Part shown: in pieces, positions 8,978 to 17,301 of the stretch
Position numbering within the stretch: the stretch's first letter is position 1
How the letters are laid out: every line of letters begins with the position of its first letter
DNA from: Streptomyces cinnabarinus
Lineage (GTDB): Bacteria > Actinomycetota > Actinomycetes > Streptomycetales > Streptomycetaceae
Length of the DNA stretch: 64,000 nucleotides
Assembly: GCF_027270315.1 (NCBI RefSeq)
Contig: NZ_CP114413.1
Coordinates: forward strand, 6,634,001-6,698,000
Direction of reading: 5' to 3'
Position numbers and translations under genes: made by a program
Notes under the pieces: model-generated
What the model was told of the DNA's origin: nothing
The model's input: only the letters and a program-made list of their open reading frames with translations
Database searches by the model: none

Positions 8978-9829
8978 ATGAACGCCATCATCTCCGCAAC
9001 CGAACTGGCCGGCGACCTGGCAGGACAGCGTCCGCCGGTGCTCCTGGACGTCCGCTGGCAGTTGAGCGTGGCTCGAGCGGCGGGCGAGCCGCCGTTCGAC
9101 GGCCGGGCCGAGTACGCGGCCGGGCACATCCCCGGCGCGGCCTTCGTCGACCTGGACGAAGAGCTCGCCTCGGCCCCCGGGACGGCCGGCCGCCACCCGC
9201 TGCCGGACCTCACGGAGTTCGGCGCCGCGATGCGCCGCGCGGGGGTCTCGGCCGGACGGCCGGTGGTCGTGTACGACGGGGGACAGGGGTGGGCGGCGGC
9301 CCGCGCGTGGTGGCTGCTGCGCTGGACGGGTCACCCGGACGTGCGGGTCCTCGACGGCGGGTTGCCGACCTGGGACGGCCCCCTGGAGACCACCGCGCCG
9401 ACCCCGGCCGAGGGCGATTTCCAGCCGAAGCCTGGCGCGGCCGGACGGCTCGACGCGGACGGCGCCGCCGCCCTGGCCCGCTCCGGGCTGCTGCTGGACG
9501 CCCGCGCGGGGGAGCGGTACCGCGGTGAGGTGGAGCCGATCGACCGGGTCGGCGGACACATCCCGGGCGCCGTCTCCGCGCCGACCAACGAGAACGTCGC
9601 CGCCGACGGCCGCTTCCTGCCCGCCGAGGAACTGCACGCGCGCTTCAAGACCCTGGGCGCCACGGACGGCACGGCGGTCGGCGTGTACTGCGGTTCGGGC
9701 GTCTCCGGCGCCCACGAGGTGCTGGCCCTCGCCGTCGCCGGCATCCCGGCCGCGCTCTACGTGGGTTCCTGGTCGGAGTGGTCCGCCGACCCCACGCGGC
9801 CGGTGGCGGTCGGGCCGGACCCGCAGTAG
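8978..9829 (+). CDS. sseA: 3-mercaptopyruvate/thiosulfate sulfurtransferase (two-domain rhodanese)
   Basis: Cytosolic sulfurtransferase of 283 residues that moves sulfane sulfur from 3-mercaptopyruvate or thiosulfate to an acceptor. Two rhodanese domains are visible, an inactive N-terminal one (about 8-135) and a catalytic C-terminal one (about 155-280). The active-site cysteine is C238 in YCGSGVSG; the CGSG loop is nearer to mercaptopyruvate enzymes than to the CRKG loop of thiosulfate enzymes. The ATG at 8978 follows GAGG 11-14 bases upstream. The 293-base gap to the divergent VOC gene shows no other gene. A strong shared hairpin separates it from convergent sepH. Confidence 0.9.
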   Translation: MNAIISATELAGDLAGQRPPVLLDVRWQLSVARAAGEPPFDGRAEYAAGHIPGAAFVDLDEELASAPGTAGRHPLPDLTEFGAAMRRAGVSAGRPVVVYDGGQGWAAARAWWLLRWTGHPDVRVLDGGLPTWDGPLETTAPTPAEGDFQPKPGAAGRLDADGAAALARSGLLLDARAGERYRGEVEPIDRVGGHIPGAVSAPTNENVAADGRFLPAEELHARFKTLGATDGTAVGVYCGSGVSGAHEVLALAVAGIPAALYVGSWSEWSADPTRPVAVGPDPQ

Positions 9830-9868
9830 GCGCGGAGCAGAGGGCCTGCTCCGACGCACGCACAGAAC

Positions 9869-9896
9869 GGGGCCCGCGCCAACCGGCGCGGGCCCC
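9869..9896. terminator. bidirectional hairpin terminator between sseA and sepH
   Basis: A perfect 12-bp inverted repeat GGGGCCCGCGCC with an AACC loop sits between the stop codons of two convergent genes. There is no T tract, as is common for streptomycete terminators. Confidence 0.85.
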
Positions 9897-9913
9897 AAGT
9901 GTCCTACGGTCGA

Positions 9914-10969
9914 CTACTCCTGCTTCTTGCGGCGCGTGCCGAAGACGATCTCGTCCCAGCTCGGGACCGCGGCCCGGCGGCCCGGGCGGACGCCGTCGGC
10001 CTCGGCCTGGCGGTCGGTCGAGCCGATGAGGCGGTCGCGGTGGCTGCCCACCGAACGCGGCATCAGGACGTCCGCGTAGGCGGAACCGGCCGACGCCGCG
10101 GGGGCGGGCGGTTCCTCCGCCGCGGGCTCAGCGGCCGGGGGCTCCTCCGGCGCGGGCGTCTCCGACGGGCGCTCGGGCACGACGAGATCGCCGCGGAAGC
10201 TCGGGACCGCTTCCAACAGGCTGGTCAGCGAGTCCCGTTCACTCACCGCCTCCTCGACCGGCTCGGGCGTCGGCGCGGGCAGGCTCGGCCGCTCCCGGTC
10301 GTGGGCACGGTCGAGCGCGCGGTCCAGCGGACGGTCGCGCGGCAGCCGCGCGATCCGCGGGACGAACGGAAAGCTGGGCTCCGGCGCGGCGAGGTCCTCG
10401 GACTCGCCGATCAGCGAGCGCGCCTCCTCGTCGACGGCCTGGACGAGCCGCCGGGGCGGGTCGTACGTCCAGCTCGCCGAGTGCGGTTCGCCCGCGACCC
10501 GGTAGACCAGCAGGACTTCCCAGGTGCCGTCGTCGCGGCGCCAGGAGTCCCACTGCACGGTGTCCTTCTCGGCGCCGCGCAGCAGCAGTCGCTCCTGGAC
10601 GGCCTCGCCGAGCTGGGGTCCCGCGGCGTTCTCACCGGGCCTGCGGACCGGGGTCTTGCGGGCCCGCTCGGCCATGAAGGCGCGCTCGGCCAGCACGGGG
10701 CCCTCGAAGCGACGGACGCGGTCGACGGGGATGCCCGCCATCTGCGCGACTTCCTCGGCCGTGGCACCCGCGCGTATACGCGCCTGGATGTCGCGGGGGC
10801 GGAGATGGCTCTCCACCTCGATCTCGATCTGGCCGAGGCGGGGACGGTCGCCGCGCACGGCGGCGCGGAGCCGTTCGTCAATCGGAAGCGTGTACTCCGT
10901 GCTGTCCGCAGCCTTCAGCACCAGCCGTGTGCCGTCATTGGAGACGGCCACGACACGCAGTTCGGGCAT
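9914..10969 (-). CDS. sepH: SepH, FtsZ-regulating cell-division protein
   Basis: Actinobacterial division protein that binds FtsZ and stimulates its assembly through an N-terminal helix-turn-helix domain (DUF3071); described in Streptomyces and mycobacteria. The 351-residue protein starts MPELRVVAVSNDGTRLVLK, has the helix-turn-helix-containing domain at about 1-165 (IRAGATAEEVAQMAGIPVDRVRRFEG split over two helices), then a Pro/Ala/Glu-rich disordered linker and a conserved basic end (WDEIVFGTRRKKQE). The ATG at 10969 has GGGAGG just upstream; 29 further in-frame codons exist but lack support. It is transcribed alone. Confidence 0.93.
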   Translation of the reverse strand: MPELRVVAVSNDGTRLVLKAADSTEYTLPIDERLRAAVRGDRPRLGQIEIEVESHLRPRDIQARIRAGATAEEVAQMAGIPVDRVRRFEGPVLAERAFMAERARKTPVRRPGENAAGPQLGEAVQERLLLRGAEKDTVQWDSWRRDDGTWEVLLVYRVAGEPHSASWTYDPPRRLVQAVDEEARSLIGESEDLAAPEPSFPFVPRIARLPRDRPLDRALDRAHDRERPSLPAPTPEPVEEAVSERDSLTSLLEAVPSFRGDLVVPERPSETPAPEEPPAAEPAAEEPPAPAASAGSAYADVLMPRSVGSHRDRLIGSTDRQAEADGVRPGRRAAVPSWDEIVFGTRRKKQE

Positions 10970-11384
10970 GGGGACCTCCCGGGTGGTGCCTGCCGACGTC
11001 ACGTGCGTCGCTGCTTCCGCTAGTCGAGTGTGGCCTGCCCGGGTGCAGCCTGCCACAACCTTGCCGAGTTGCCCGGCGTGTCGGGCACGGGCCCTGGATC
11101 GCCGTTATGGCACGGTTACCTATTCGCAACGCTAAGTGACCAACTCCGTCACCCTGTGCAACTAGCCCCCTCCCGGCGGTCCTTGAAGGTCGCGGACGCC
11201 CTGGCGGGAGACCGGACCCAGGGCTCGCAACAGTACTCCATTTGGGCCACGTGCGTGGATTGGCACGCCGCCCGAATTGGCGCAAGGGACGGGAGTTGGC
11301 CTTCTGCGGCAAGGGATCCGGGGATCTTGAAAGTGGCGTACTTCACCTAAACATCAGAATCGGAACCAACTGTCGTGGACCCGG
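10970..11384. other. 415-base intergenic region upstream of sepH
   Basis: I see no convincing gene here: open frames on both strands lack ribosome sites and domain signs. It must hold the sepH promoter on the minus strand, but I cannot place its boxes with confidence. A 12-base palindrome CCACGTGCGTGG lies at 11247-11258. The segment is less GC-rich than its neighbours, especially 11100-11360, which fits a regulatory region or an unrecognised small RNA. Confidence 0.5.
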
Positions 11385-12704
11385 CTACGAGCCCAGAACC
11401 CGCCTCAAGTAGTCGTTCTGGAACAGCCGTTCCGGATCCAGCCGGTCCCGCAGCGCGGTGAACTCGCCGAAGCGCGGGTAGACCTCGGCGAAGTACTCCG
11501 CGTCCCGCGTATGCACCTTGCCCCAGTGCGGCCGGCCCTCGTGCGCGGTGAAGATGCGCTCGGCGGCGGTGAAGTACCGCTGGTACGGGGTCCCCTTGGC
11601 CATGTGGACGGCGATGTACGCGGTGTCCCGGCCGGAGGCGGTGGACAGGGTGATGTCATCGGCGGGTGCGGTGCGCACCTCCACCGGGAAGCTCACCCTG
11701 AGGCCGGAGTGGTCGACCATCGTGCGCAGTTCACGCAGCGCCTCGACGACCGCCCCGCGCGGGAGGGCGTATTCCATCTCCACGAACCGCACCCGGCGCG
11801 GCGAGGTGAAGACCTTGTAGGGGATGTCCGTGTAAGTCCGCGCGGACAGGGCCTTGCTGGAGATCTGCGCGATGGCCGGGATCGTGGCGGGCGCCGCGCG
11901 GCCGACCCACTGGGCGGCCTGGAAGACGCCGTTGGAGAGGAACTCGTCCTCGAACCACGCCCTGAGCTGTCCGACGGGGTGCTCCGGGCCCGCGCTGCGG
12001 TTGTTGCGCTTGGTGTTGGTGCTGCCGGTGTGCGGGAACCAGTAGAACTCGAAGTGCTCGTTCTCGGCCCACAGTTGGTCGAACTCACGGGTGACCCGGT
12101 CGAAGGGCATGGGCTCTTCGCGGGCGGTCAGCAGGAAGACCGGCTCCACGGCCAAGGTGATCGCGGTGACGATGCCGAGCGCACCCAGGCCGATCCGGGC
12201 CGCCGCGAACACCTCCGGGTTCTCCTTCTCGGAGCAGGTGAGCACCGAGCCGTCGGCGGTGACCAGTTCAAGTCCGACGATCTGGGCGGCGATCGAGCCG
12301 GACTCGCGGCCGGTGCCGTGGGTGCCGGTGCTGGTGGCCCCGGAGACGGTCTGCTCCATGATGTCGCCCATGTTGGTCAGCGACAGACCCTCGCGGGCCA
12401 GGGCCAGGTTGAGTCTCTTGAGCGGGGTACCGGCCTCGACCGTGACGGTCATGGCGTCCCGGTCAATATTGCGGATACCGGTCAACAGTTGAGGGCGGAT
12501 CAACACACCGTCGGTGGCGGCGATCGACGTGAAGGAGTGCCCGGTACCGACGGCCTTCACCTTCAGGCCGTCCTCGGCGGCCTTCCGTACGGCGGCCGCC
12601 AGTTCCTCGACCGAGGCCGGTTCGACCTCCCGCGCGGGGCGGGCGGAGACGTTTCCGCCCCAGTTACGCCACGTGCCGTTCTTCCCGCTCGCTGTGCTGC
12701 TCAA
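11385..12704 (-). CDS. FAD-linked D-arabinono-1,4-lactone oxidase family protein
   Basis: Flavin oxidase of 439 residues (VAO/ALO family) that in relatives oxidises sugar lactones or alditols with oxygen. An FAD-binding domain (about 15-180) includes GTGHSFTSIA, whose histidine is the usual covalent FAD site, and GATSTGTHGTG. The C-terminal ALO domain ends with the family motif RPHWGKVH and DPERLFQNDYLRR. The start was placed at TTG 12704 because GGAGG lies 7-11 bases upstream and the family normally begins with a short SSTASGKNGTWRNW-like segment. The start lies 41 bases inside the preceding MFS gene, so the two are probably co-translated. The substrate is unknown. Confidence 0.88.
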   Translation of the reverse strand: MSSTASGKNGTWRNWGGNVSARPAREVEPASVEELAAAVRKAAEDGLKVKAVGTGHSFTSIAATDGVLIRPQLLTGIRNIDRDAMTVTVEAGTPLKRLNLALAREGLSLTNMGDIMEQTVSGATSTGTHGTGRESGSIAAQIVGLELVTADGSVLTCSEKENPEVFAAARIGLGALGIVTAITLAVEPVFLLTAREEPMPFDRVTREFDQLWAENEHFEFYWFPHTGSTNTKRNNRSAGPEHPVGQLRAWFEDEFLSNGVFQAAQWVGRAAPATIPAIAQISSKALSARTYTDIPYKVFTSPRRVRFVEMEYALPRGAVVEALRELRTMVDHSGLRVSFPVEVRTAPADDITLSTASGRDTAYIAVHMAKGTPYQRYFTAAERIFTAHEGRPHWGKVHTRDAEYFAEVYPRFGEFTALRDRLDPERLFQNDYLRRVLGS

Positions 12705-13908
12705 CGGTGCCTCCCCGACCCGGAGCCGGCCTGCTGAGCCGGCGGTACCCGAGGAAACCGACCGCGACCGCGACGGCTCCGGAGACCGCCGGAACCCCGT
12801 ACCCGGCCCGCGCACCGGCCGCGTCGATCACCCAGCCGGCCACGGAGGAGCCGAGCGCGACCCCGACCGCGAGCCCGGTGCTTATCCAGGTCATGCCCTC
12901 GGTCAGCTGCGCGCGTGGTACGTGCTGCTCGATGAGGGACATCGTCGTGATCATCGTGGGAGCGATGCAGAGGCCCGCAAGGAACAGCGCCACGGCCAGA
13001 AACGGCAAGTTTCCGACCAGTAGGAGGGGGATCATACTCACGGCCATCGCGCATATGCCCAGCAGCCAGCGAGGTTCGGGCGCCCCCTTGAGGCGCAACA
13101 GCCCGAAGACGGCGCCCGCTGCACAGGAACCGGCCGCGTACAAGGCGAGGACCACGCTGGCGGCGCCCTTGTGGCCCTGCTCCTCGGCGAAGGCCACGGT
13201 GACCACGTCGACCGCGCCGAAGATCGCTCCCGTCGCCACGAAGGTGGCCACCAGCACCTGGAGCCCGGCGGAGCGCAGGGCGCTGGTGCCGCGCCCCTCG
13301 TGCTTCTCGCGCGGGTGCGGTTCGGGCTCGGTGGCCCGCTGGGCGGTCAGCCAGAAGACCCCGGCCGCCAGGAAGCAGGCGGCGAGCAGCGGACCGGCCT
13401 CCGGGAACCAGGCCGTGGACAGACCGATGGAGATGATCGGCCCGAAGATGAAGCAGACCTCGTCCACCACGGACTCGAAGGAGTACGCGGTGTGCAGGTG
13501 CGGGGTGTCCCGGTAGAGGGCCGCCCAGCGGGCCCGGATCATCGCGCCGACGCTCGGCACGCACCCGATGCCGGCGCTGAAGACGAACAGCGTCCAGTCC
13601 GGCCAGCGGTAGTGCGCGGCGAGCAGCAGTCCGGCCGCCGAGACGAGCGAGAGCAGGGTCGCCGGACGCAGCACGCGCCGCTGGCCGTACTGGTCCACCA
13701 GCCGTGAGACCTGCGGTCCGGCCACCGCGGCGGCCAGCGCGATGGTGGCCGACAGGGCGCCGGCCAGGCCGTACCGGCCGGTCAGCTGGGACACCATGGT
13801 CACCACGCCGATGCCCATCATCGACAGGGGCATCCGGCCGAGGAAGCCCGCGGCGGAGAAGCCCTTGGAGCCGGGGGCGGCGAACAGGGCGCGGTAGGGG
13901 CTGGGCAC
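12664..13908 (-). CDS. MFS transporter, DHA1-like
   Basis: Inner-membrane proton-driven transporter of 414 residues with about 12 predicted spans and the MFS loop signature RLVDQYGQRRVLRP after the second span. It resembles small-molecule efflux carriers. Its 3' end overlaps the start of the lactone oxidase, so both belong to one operon. The start at 13908 lies about 75 bases from a DtxR/IdeR-like palindrome (13984-13999) that it shares with the divergent ferrochelatase gene, which raises the possibility of iron-dependent expression. The transported substrate cannot be read from sequence. Confidence 0.87.
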   Translation of the reverse strand: MPSPYRALFAAPGSKGFSAAGFLGRMPLSMMGIGVVTMVSQLTGRYGLAGALSATIALAAAVAGPQVSRLVDQYGQRRVLRPATLLSLVSAAGLLLAAHYRWPDWTLFVFSAGIGCVPSVGAMIRARWAALYRDTPHLHTAYSFESVVDEVCFIFGPIISIGLSTAWFPEAGPLLAACFLAAGVFWLTAQRATEPEPHPREKHEGRGTSALRSAGLQVLVATFVATGAIFGAVDVVTVAFAEEQGHKGAASVVLALYAAGSCAAGAVFGLLRLKGAPEPRWLLGICAMAVSMIPLLLVGNLPFLAVALFLAGLCIAPTMITTMSLIEQHVPRAQLTEGMTWISTGLAVGVALGSSVAGWVIDAAGARAGYGVPAVSGAVAVAVGFLGYRRLSRPAPGRGGTVEQHSEREERHVA

Positions 13909-13983
13909 GGGGTCTCCGGTCGCGGGGAAGGCGGCGCGCGAAGGCGCCGCGTAAGGCGTGTACGTGGCCGATACAGCTTACGA

Positions 13984-13999
13984 GTTAGGTGACCCTAAC
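13984..13999. promoter_or_regulatory. candidate DtxR/IdeR-type iron box
   Basis: GTTAGG-TGAC-CCTAAC is a perfect 6-bp inverted repeat with a 4-base centre. The core TTAGGN4CCTAA agrees with the inner part of the actinobacterial iron-box consensus (TTAGGTTAGGCTAACCTAA). It lies between the divergent MFS and ferrochelatase genes. The match is read by eye and is shorter than the full 19-bp consensus. Confidence 0.5.
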
Positions 14000-14080
14000 G
14001 CACCCGATCGGCCGGTCGGGAACCCAGGTCGACACCCCGCCGTTTCCCGGGTGTCAGTGCCGGGTGGCAGGATCGGACGC

Positions 14081-15208
14081 ATGCCAGACGCGCTCGATGC
14101 CAGCCCCTACGACGCCCTGCTCCTGCTCTCCTTCGGCGGCCCCGAAGGCCCGGACGACGTGGTTCCATTCCTGGAGAACGTGACGCGCGGGCGCGGCATC
14201 CCCAAGGAACGCCTGAAGGAAGTCGGACAGCACTACTTCCTGTTCGGCGGGGTCAGCCCCATCAACGACCAGAACCGCGCGCTGCTCGATGCGCTGCGCA
14301 AGGACTTCGCCGACCACGGCCTGGACCTGCCGGTGTACTGGGGCAACCGCAACTGGGCGCCCTATCTGACCGACACCCTGCGCGAGCTGGTCCGCGACGG
14401 CCGCCGCCGCGTCCTCGTCCTCGCCACCAGCGCCTACGCCTCGTACTCGGGCTGCCGTCAGTACCGCGAGAACCTCGCCGACTCGATCGCCGCGCTGGAG
14501 GCGGAGGGCCTTCAGCCGCCGAGGATCGACAAACTGCGGCACTACTTCAACCACCCGGGCTTCGTGGAGCCCATGATCGACGGTGTGCTGAAGTCTCTGG
14601 CCGACCTCCCCGAAGAGGTCCGGAGCGGCGCCCACATCGCCTTCACGACCCACTCCATCCCGGACTCCGCCGCGGACACCTCCGGCCCGGTCGAGGGCCA
14701 CGGCGAGGGCGGGGCGTACGTCAGGCAGCACCTGGACGTGGCCCGGCTGATCGCCGAGGCGGTCCGCGAGCGCACCGGCGTCGACCACCCCTGGCGGCTC
14801 GTCTACCAGTCCCGCTCCGGCGCCCCGCACATCCCGTGGCTGGAGCCCGACATCTGCGACCACCTGGAGGAGCGGCACGCCGCCGGCGTCCCGGCGGTCG
14901 TCATGGCCCCCATCGGCTTCGTCTCGGACCACATGGAGGTTCTCTACGACCTCGACACCGAGGCCACGGCGAAGGCCGCGGAGCTGGGGCTGCCGGTGCG
15001 CCGCTCGGCCACCGTCGGCGCAGACCCGAGATTCGCCGCCGCCGTCCGGGAACTGGCCCTGGAGCGGGCCGCCGTCGAGAGCGGCCGCGCGGTCACCCCG
15101 TGCGCCCTCGGCACGCTCGGCGCCAGCCACCACCTGTGCCCGGTCGGCTGCTGCCCGGCCCGCGCCCCCCGGCCCGCCGCCGCGGGCGCGGACAGCCCCC
15201 ACGCCTGA
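14081..15208 (+). CDS. hemH: ferrochelatase (coproporphyrin-type in actinobacteria)
   Basis: Inserts iron into a porphyrin in heme synthesis; in actinobacteria the substrate is coproporphyrin III, so the name cpfC also applies. The 375-residue protein starts at ATG 14081 with DALLLLSFGGPEGPDDV. It has the catalytic-histidine segment (FTTHSIPDS near 188-196), YQSRSG and the glutamate region near WLEPDICDHLEE. The C-terminal LCPVGCCP cysteine cluster fits the 2Fe-2S cluster known in actinobacterial enzymes. Upstream is a candidate iron box. The gene ends 8 bases before the phosphatase gene, so they form an operon. Confidence 0.95.
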   Translation: MPDALDASPYDALLLLSFGGPEGPDDVVPFLENVTRGRGIPKERLKEVGQHYFLFGGVSPINDQNRALLDALRKDFADHGLDLPVYWGNRNWAPYLTDTLRELVRDGRRRVLVLATSAYASYSGCRQYRENLADSIAALEAEGLQPPRIDKLRHYFNHPGFVEPMIDGVLKSLADLPEEVRSGAHIAFTTHSIPDSAADTSGPVEGHGEGGAYVRQHLDVARLIAEAVRERTGVDHPWRLVYQSRSGAPHIPWLEPDICDHLEERHAAGVPAVVMAPIGFVSDHMEVLYDLDTEATAKAAELGLPVRRSATVGADPRFAAAVRELALERAAVESGRAVTPCALGTLGASHHLCPVGCCPARAPRPAAAGADSPHA

Positions 15209-15216
15209 GGAGCCCC

Positions 15217-16032
15217 GTGACCGACCCCCTGCACTCGGACCTGCTCCGGATCGCCCAGGAGGCCGCGCGCCGCGCGGGCGACCTGCTGCGGGACGGCCGC
15301 CCGGCCGACCTCGCGGTGGCCAGGACCAAGTCGAGCCCGATCGACGTGGTCACCGAGATGGACATCGCGGCCGAGAAGCTGATCACCGACCTGATCTCCG
15401 GCCGGCGCCCCGACGACGGCTTCCTCGGCGAGGAGGGCGCCTCCACCGAGGGCACCAGCGGCGTCCGCTGGATCGTCGACCCGCTCGACGGCACGGTCAA
15501 CTACCTGTACGGACTGCCGACTTGGGCTGTCTCCATCGCCGCCGAACAGGACGGCGAGACCGTCGTCGGAGTGGTAGCGGCCCCGATGCGCGGGGAGACG
15601 TACTACGCGGTCCGCGGCGGTGGCGCCCGGGCCACGGGGGCCTGGGACGGCGAGCGCGAGCTGGCCTGCCGCCCGGCGCCGCCCCTGGAGCAGGCGCTGG
15701 TCTCGACGGGCTTCAACTACGTCTCCGCGGTCAAGCTGCACCAGGCCGAGGTCGCCCACCGGCTGATCCCGCTGCTGCGCGACATCCGGCGCTCCGGCTC
15801 GGCCGCGGTCGACCTGTGCGACGTGGCCTCGGGACGCCTGGACGGCTACTACGAGCGGGGTCTGCACCCGTGGGACCTCGCCGCGGGTGACCTGATCGCC
15901 CGGGAAGCGGGCGCGCTGACCGGTGGACGGCCCGGAGAAGGCCCCAACGGCGATCTGGCGGTCGCCGCCACCCCGGGCGTCTTCGAGCCCCTCCAGAGGC
16001 TGCTGGAGGACTTCGGCGCCTGGCACGACTGA
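15217..16032 (+). CDS. inositol monophosphatase family phosphatase
   Basis: Magnesium-dependent phosphatase of 271 residues in the IMPase/SuhB family. Metal ligands are seen in the GEEG motif (E72), the DPLDGTVNY motif (D88, D91) and the C-terminal WDLAAGDLI signature. It could dephosphorylate inositol-1-phosphate, histidinol phosphate or another small phosphate ester. The start is GTG 15217 after TGAGGAG, which overlaps the stop of hemH; a second-strand shadow frame upstream was ignored. A strong hairpin follows the gene. Confidence 0.9.
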   Translation: MTDPLHSDLLRIAQEAARRAGDLLRDGRPADLAVARTKSSPIDVVTEMDIAAEKLITDLISGRRPDDGFLGEEGASTEGTSGVRWIVDPLDGTVNYLYGLPTWAVSIAAEQDGETVVGVVAAPMRGETYYAVRGGGARATGAWDGERELACRPAPPLEQALVSTGFNYVSAVKLHQAEVAHRLIPLLRDIRRSGSAAVDLCDVASGRLDGYYERGLHPWDLAAGDLIAREAGALTGGRPGEGPNGDLAVAATPGVFEPLQRLLEDFGAWHD

Positions 16033-16053
16033 CAGCGGGCCGCAGCACACGAG

Positions 16054-16090
16054 AGCGGGCCCCCGGCGCTGGATTCGCCGGGGGCCCGCT
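16054..16090. terminator. hairpin terminator between phosphatase gene and convergent small gene
   Basis: A perfect 15-bp inverted repeat AGCGGGCCCCCGGCG with a 7-base loop sits between convergent stop codons and can serve both strands. Confidence 0.85.
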
Positions 16091-16108
16091 CCTGTGCGCG
16101 CGTGCTGG

Positions 16109-16282
16109 TCAGACGCTGTACGCGCCGACTTCCACACCGTGCTCCGCGGCGAGGCGGCGCAGGTCGTCGAGCTCGCCCTGCTCCACCTCGACGAGGAAGT
16201 CGTCGCCCTCGTCGCGGGCTCGCGTCAGGTCGGACTCGGTCGCCCTTATGCGCTGGAGAAGCCCTGCGGTGAATGCGTCCAT
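16109..16282 (-). CDS. small conserved acidic protein (57 residues)
   Basis: Short cytosolic protein MDAFTAGLLQRIRATESDLT..., mostly helical with a high content of Asp/Glu (ARDEGDDFLVEVEQGELDDL). I do not recognise a named family, but the heptad-like spacing suggests a helical hairpin or dimer. The start at 16282 has a GAGGGGG ribosome site 8-14 bases upstream; the frame stays open further upstream into a low-GC, non-coding-looking stretch. It is divergent from cutR, and a genus-level conserved small gene beside cutRS is plausible from memory. Confidence 0.7.
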   Translation of the reverse strand: MDAFTAGLLQRIRATESDLTRARDEGDDFLVEVEQGELDDLRRLAAEHGVEVGAYSV

Positions 16283-16644
16283 GCTGTGCCCCCTCGTCCT
16301 GGGTCGTGGGTCGGTGGCACGGGGGTGTGCCGTTCGGAAGGGGCGATCACGTCGGCCGCTCTGCGGAAAGCGGATTGCGTTGTACCGCATGGTGGTGCGG
16401 CACAAGCGGAGCGTGATCGCGGGGTGTAAAGCCGTCCTCCCCCCGCTCTGTTTCACGGAAACCTCAACCCAGCGAGAAAATCTCGCATTCCCGGTCCTCA
16501 CACCCGCCCTTCATCCGTCACTCACCCGTCTTACCGCCGACTTATGGCCGAAAAGGGCAGGATGGAGGCCAACACCCCCACCGGACCCCTGCTCGCGCGC
16601 CCCGAAGCGGCGCTACGCGGGTGGACAGAGGAAGGAACAGCGAC
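16283..16644. other. 362-base divergent regulatory region before cutR
   Basis: No gene is visible. The stretch carries the promoters of the 57-residue protein gene (minus) and cutR (plus). A 15-base palindrome GCGAGA-AAA-TCTCGC at 16472-16486 is the clearest element and is a candidate regulator-binding site or small hairpin. The cutR ribosome site GGAAGGA is at 16631-16637. Confidence 0.5.
16472..16486. promoter_or_regulatory. palindrome upstream of cutR
   Basis: GCGAGA and TCTCGC are perfect inverted arms around AAA, 159 bases before the cutR start. It could bind a dimeric regulator such as CutR itself; the only evidence is symmetry and position. Confidence 0.3.
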
Positions 16645-17298
16645 GTGCGCGTACTCGTCGTCGAGGACGAGCAGCTGCTCGCCGATGCGGTGGCCACCGG
16701 ACTGCGCCGGGAGGCCATGGCCGTCGACGTCGTGTATGACGGCGCGGCCGCTCTGGAGCGCATCGGCGTCAACGACTACGACGTGGTCGTCCTCGACCGC
16801 GACCTCCCGCTCGTGCACGGCGACGACGTCTGCCGCAAGATCGTCGAGCTCGGCATGCCCACCCGCGTGCTGATGCTCACGGCCTCGGGCGACGTCAGCG
16901 ACCGCGTCGAGGGCCTGGAGATCGGCGCCGACGACTATCTCCCCAAGCCGTTCGCCTTCAGTGAGCTGACGGCACGCGTGCGTGCCCTCGGACGCCGTAC
17001 GAGCGTCCCCCTGCCGCCCGTCCTGGAGCGCGCCGGGATCAAGCTCGACCCCAACCGCCGCGAGGTCTTCCGCGACGGCAAGGAGGTCCAGCTCGCGCCC
17101 AAGGAGTTCGCCGTGCTGGAGGTGCTGATGCGCTCCGAGGGCGCGGTCGTCTCCGCGGAGCAGCTGCTGGAGAAGGCCTGGGACGAGAACACCGACCCGT
17201 TCACCAATGTCGTCCGCGTCACCGTCATGACGCTGCGCCGCAAGCTGGGCGAGCCCCCCGTCATCGTCACCGTTCCCGGCTCCGGCTACCGGATCTGA
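16645..17298 (+). CDS. cutR: CutR response regulator (OmpR family)
   Basis: DNA-binding partner of the CutS kinase. At 217 residues from GTG 16645 it matches the known CutR length. The receiver domain (1-118) has the phosphoacceptor D51 in VVVLDRDLP and the switch lysine in DDYLPKPF; a C-terminal OmpR-type winged helix follows (about 125-217, VRVTVMTLRRKLG and PGSGYRI). CutRS was first named in S. lividans and is now linked to secretion stress and secondary metabolism. The GTG has GGAAGGA 8-14 bases upstream. The next gene, cutS, begins 3 bases after the stop. Confidence 0.95.
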   Translation: MRVLVVEDEQLLADAVATGLRREAMAVDVVYDGAAALERIGVNDYDVVVLDRDLPLVHGDDVCRKIVELGMPTRVLMLTASGDVSDRVEGLEIGADDYLPKPFAFSELTARVRALGRRTSVPLPPVLERAGIKLDPNRREVFRDGKEVQLAPKEFAVLEVLMRSEGAVVSAEQLLEKAWDENTDPFTNVVRVTVMTLRRKLGEPPVIVTVPGSGYRI

Positions 17299-17301
17299 GT
17301 C

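Noticed and set aside
7078..9213. 711-codon minus-strand frame spanning tdk, the VOC gene and sseA
   Set aside because: It covers three well-supported genes in other frames and shows no domain; its length is an effect of high GC.
11120..11200. Possible 6C-type or other structured RNA near the C-rich stretch before sepH
   Set aside because: Only one run of five C and no convincing pair of C-loop hairpins; not enough to call an RNA.
11149..11346. A 65-codon minus-strand frame upstream of sepH
   Set aside because: No ribosome site, no domain sign, and irregular third-position GC; treated as promoter-region noise.
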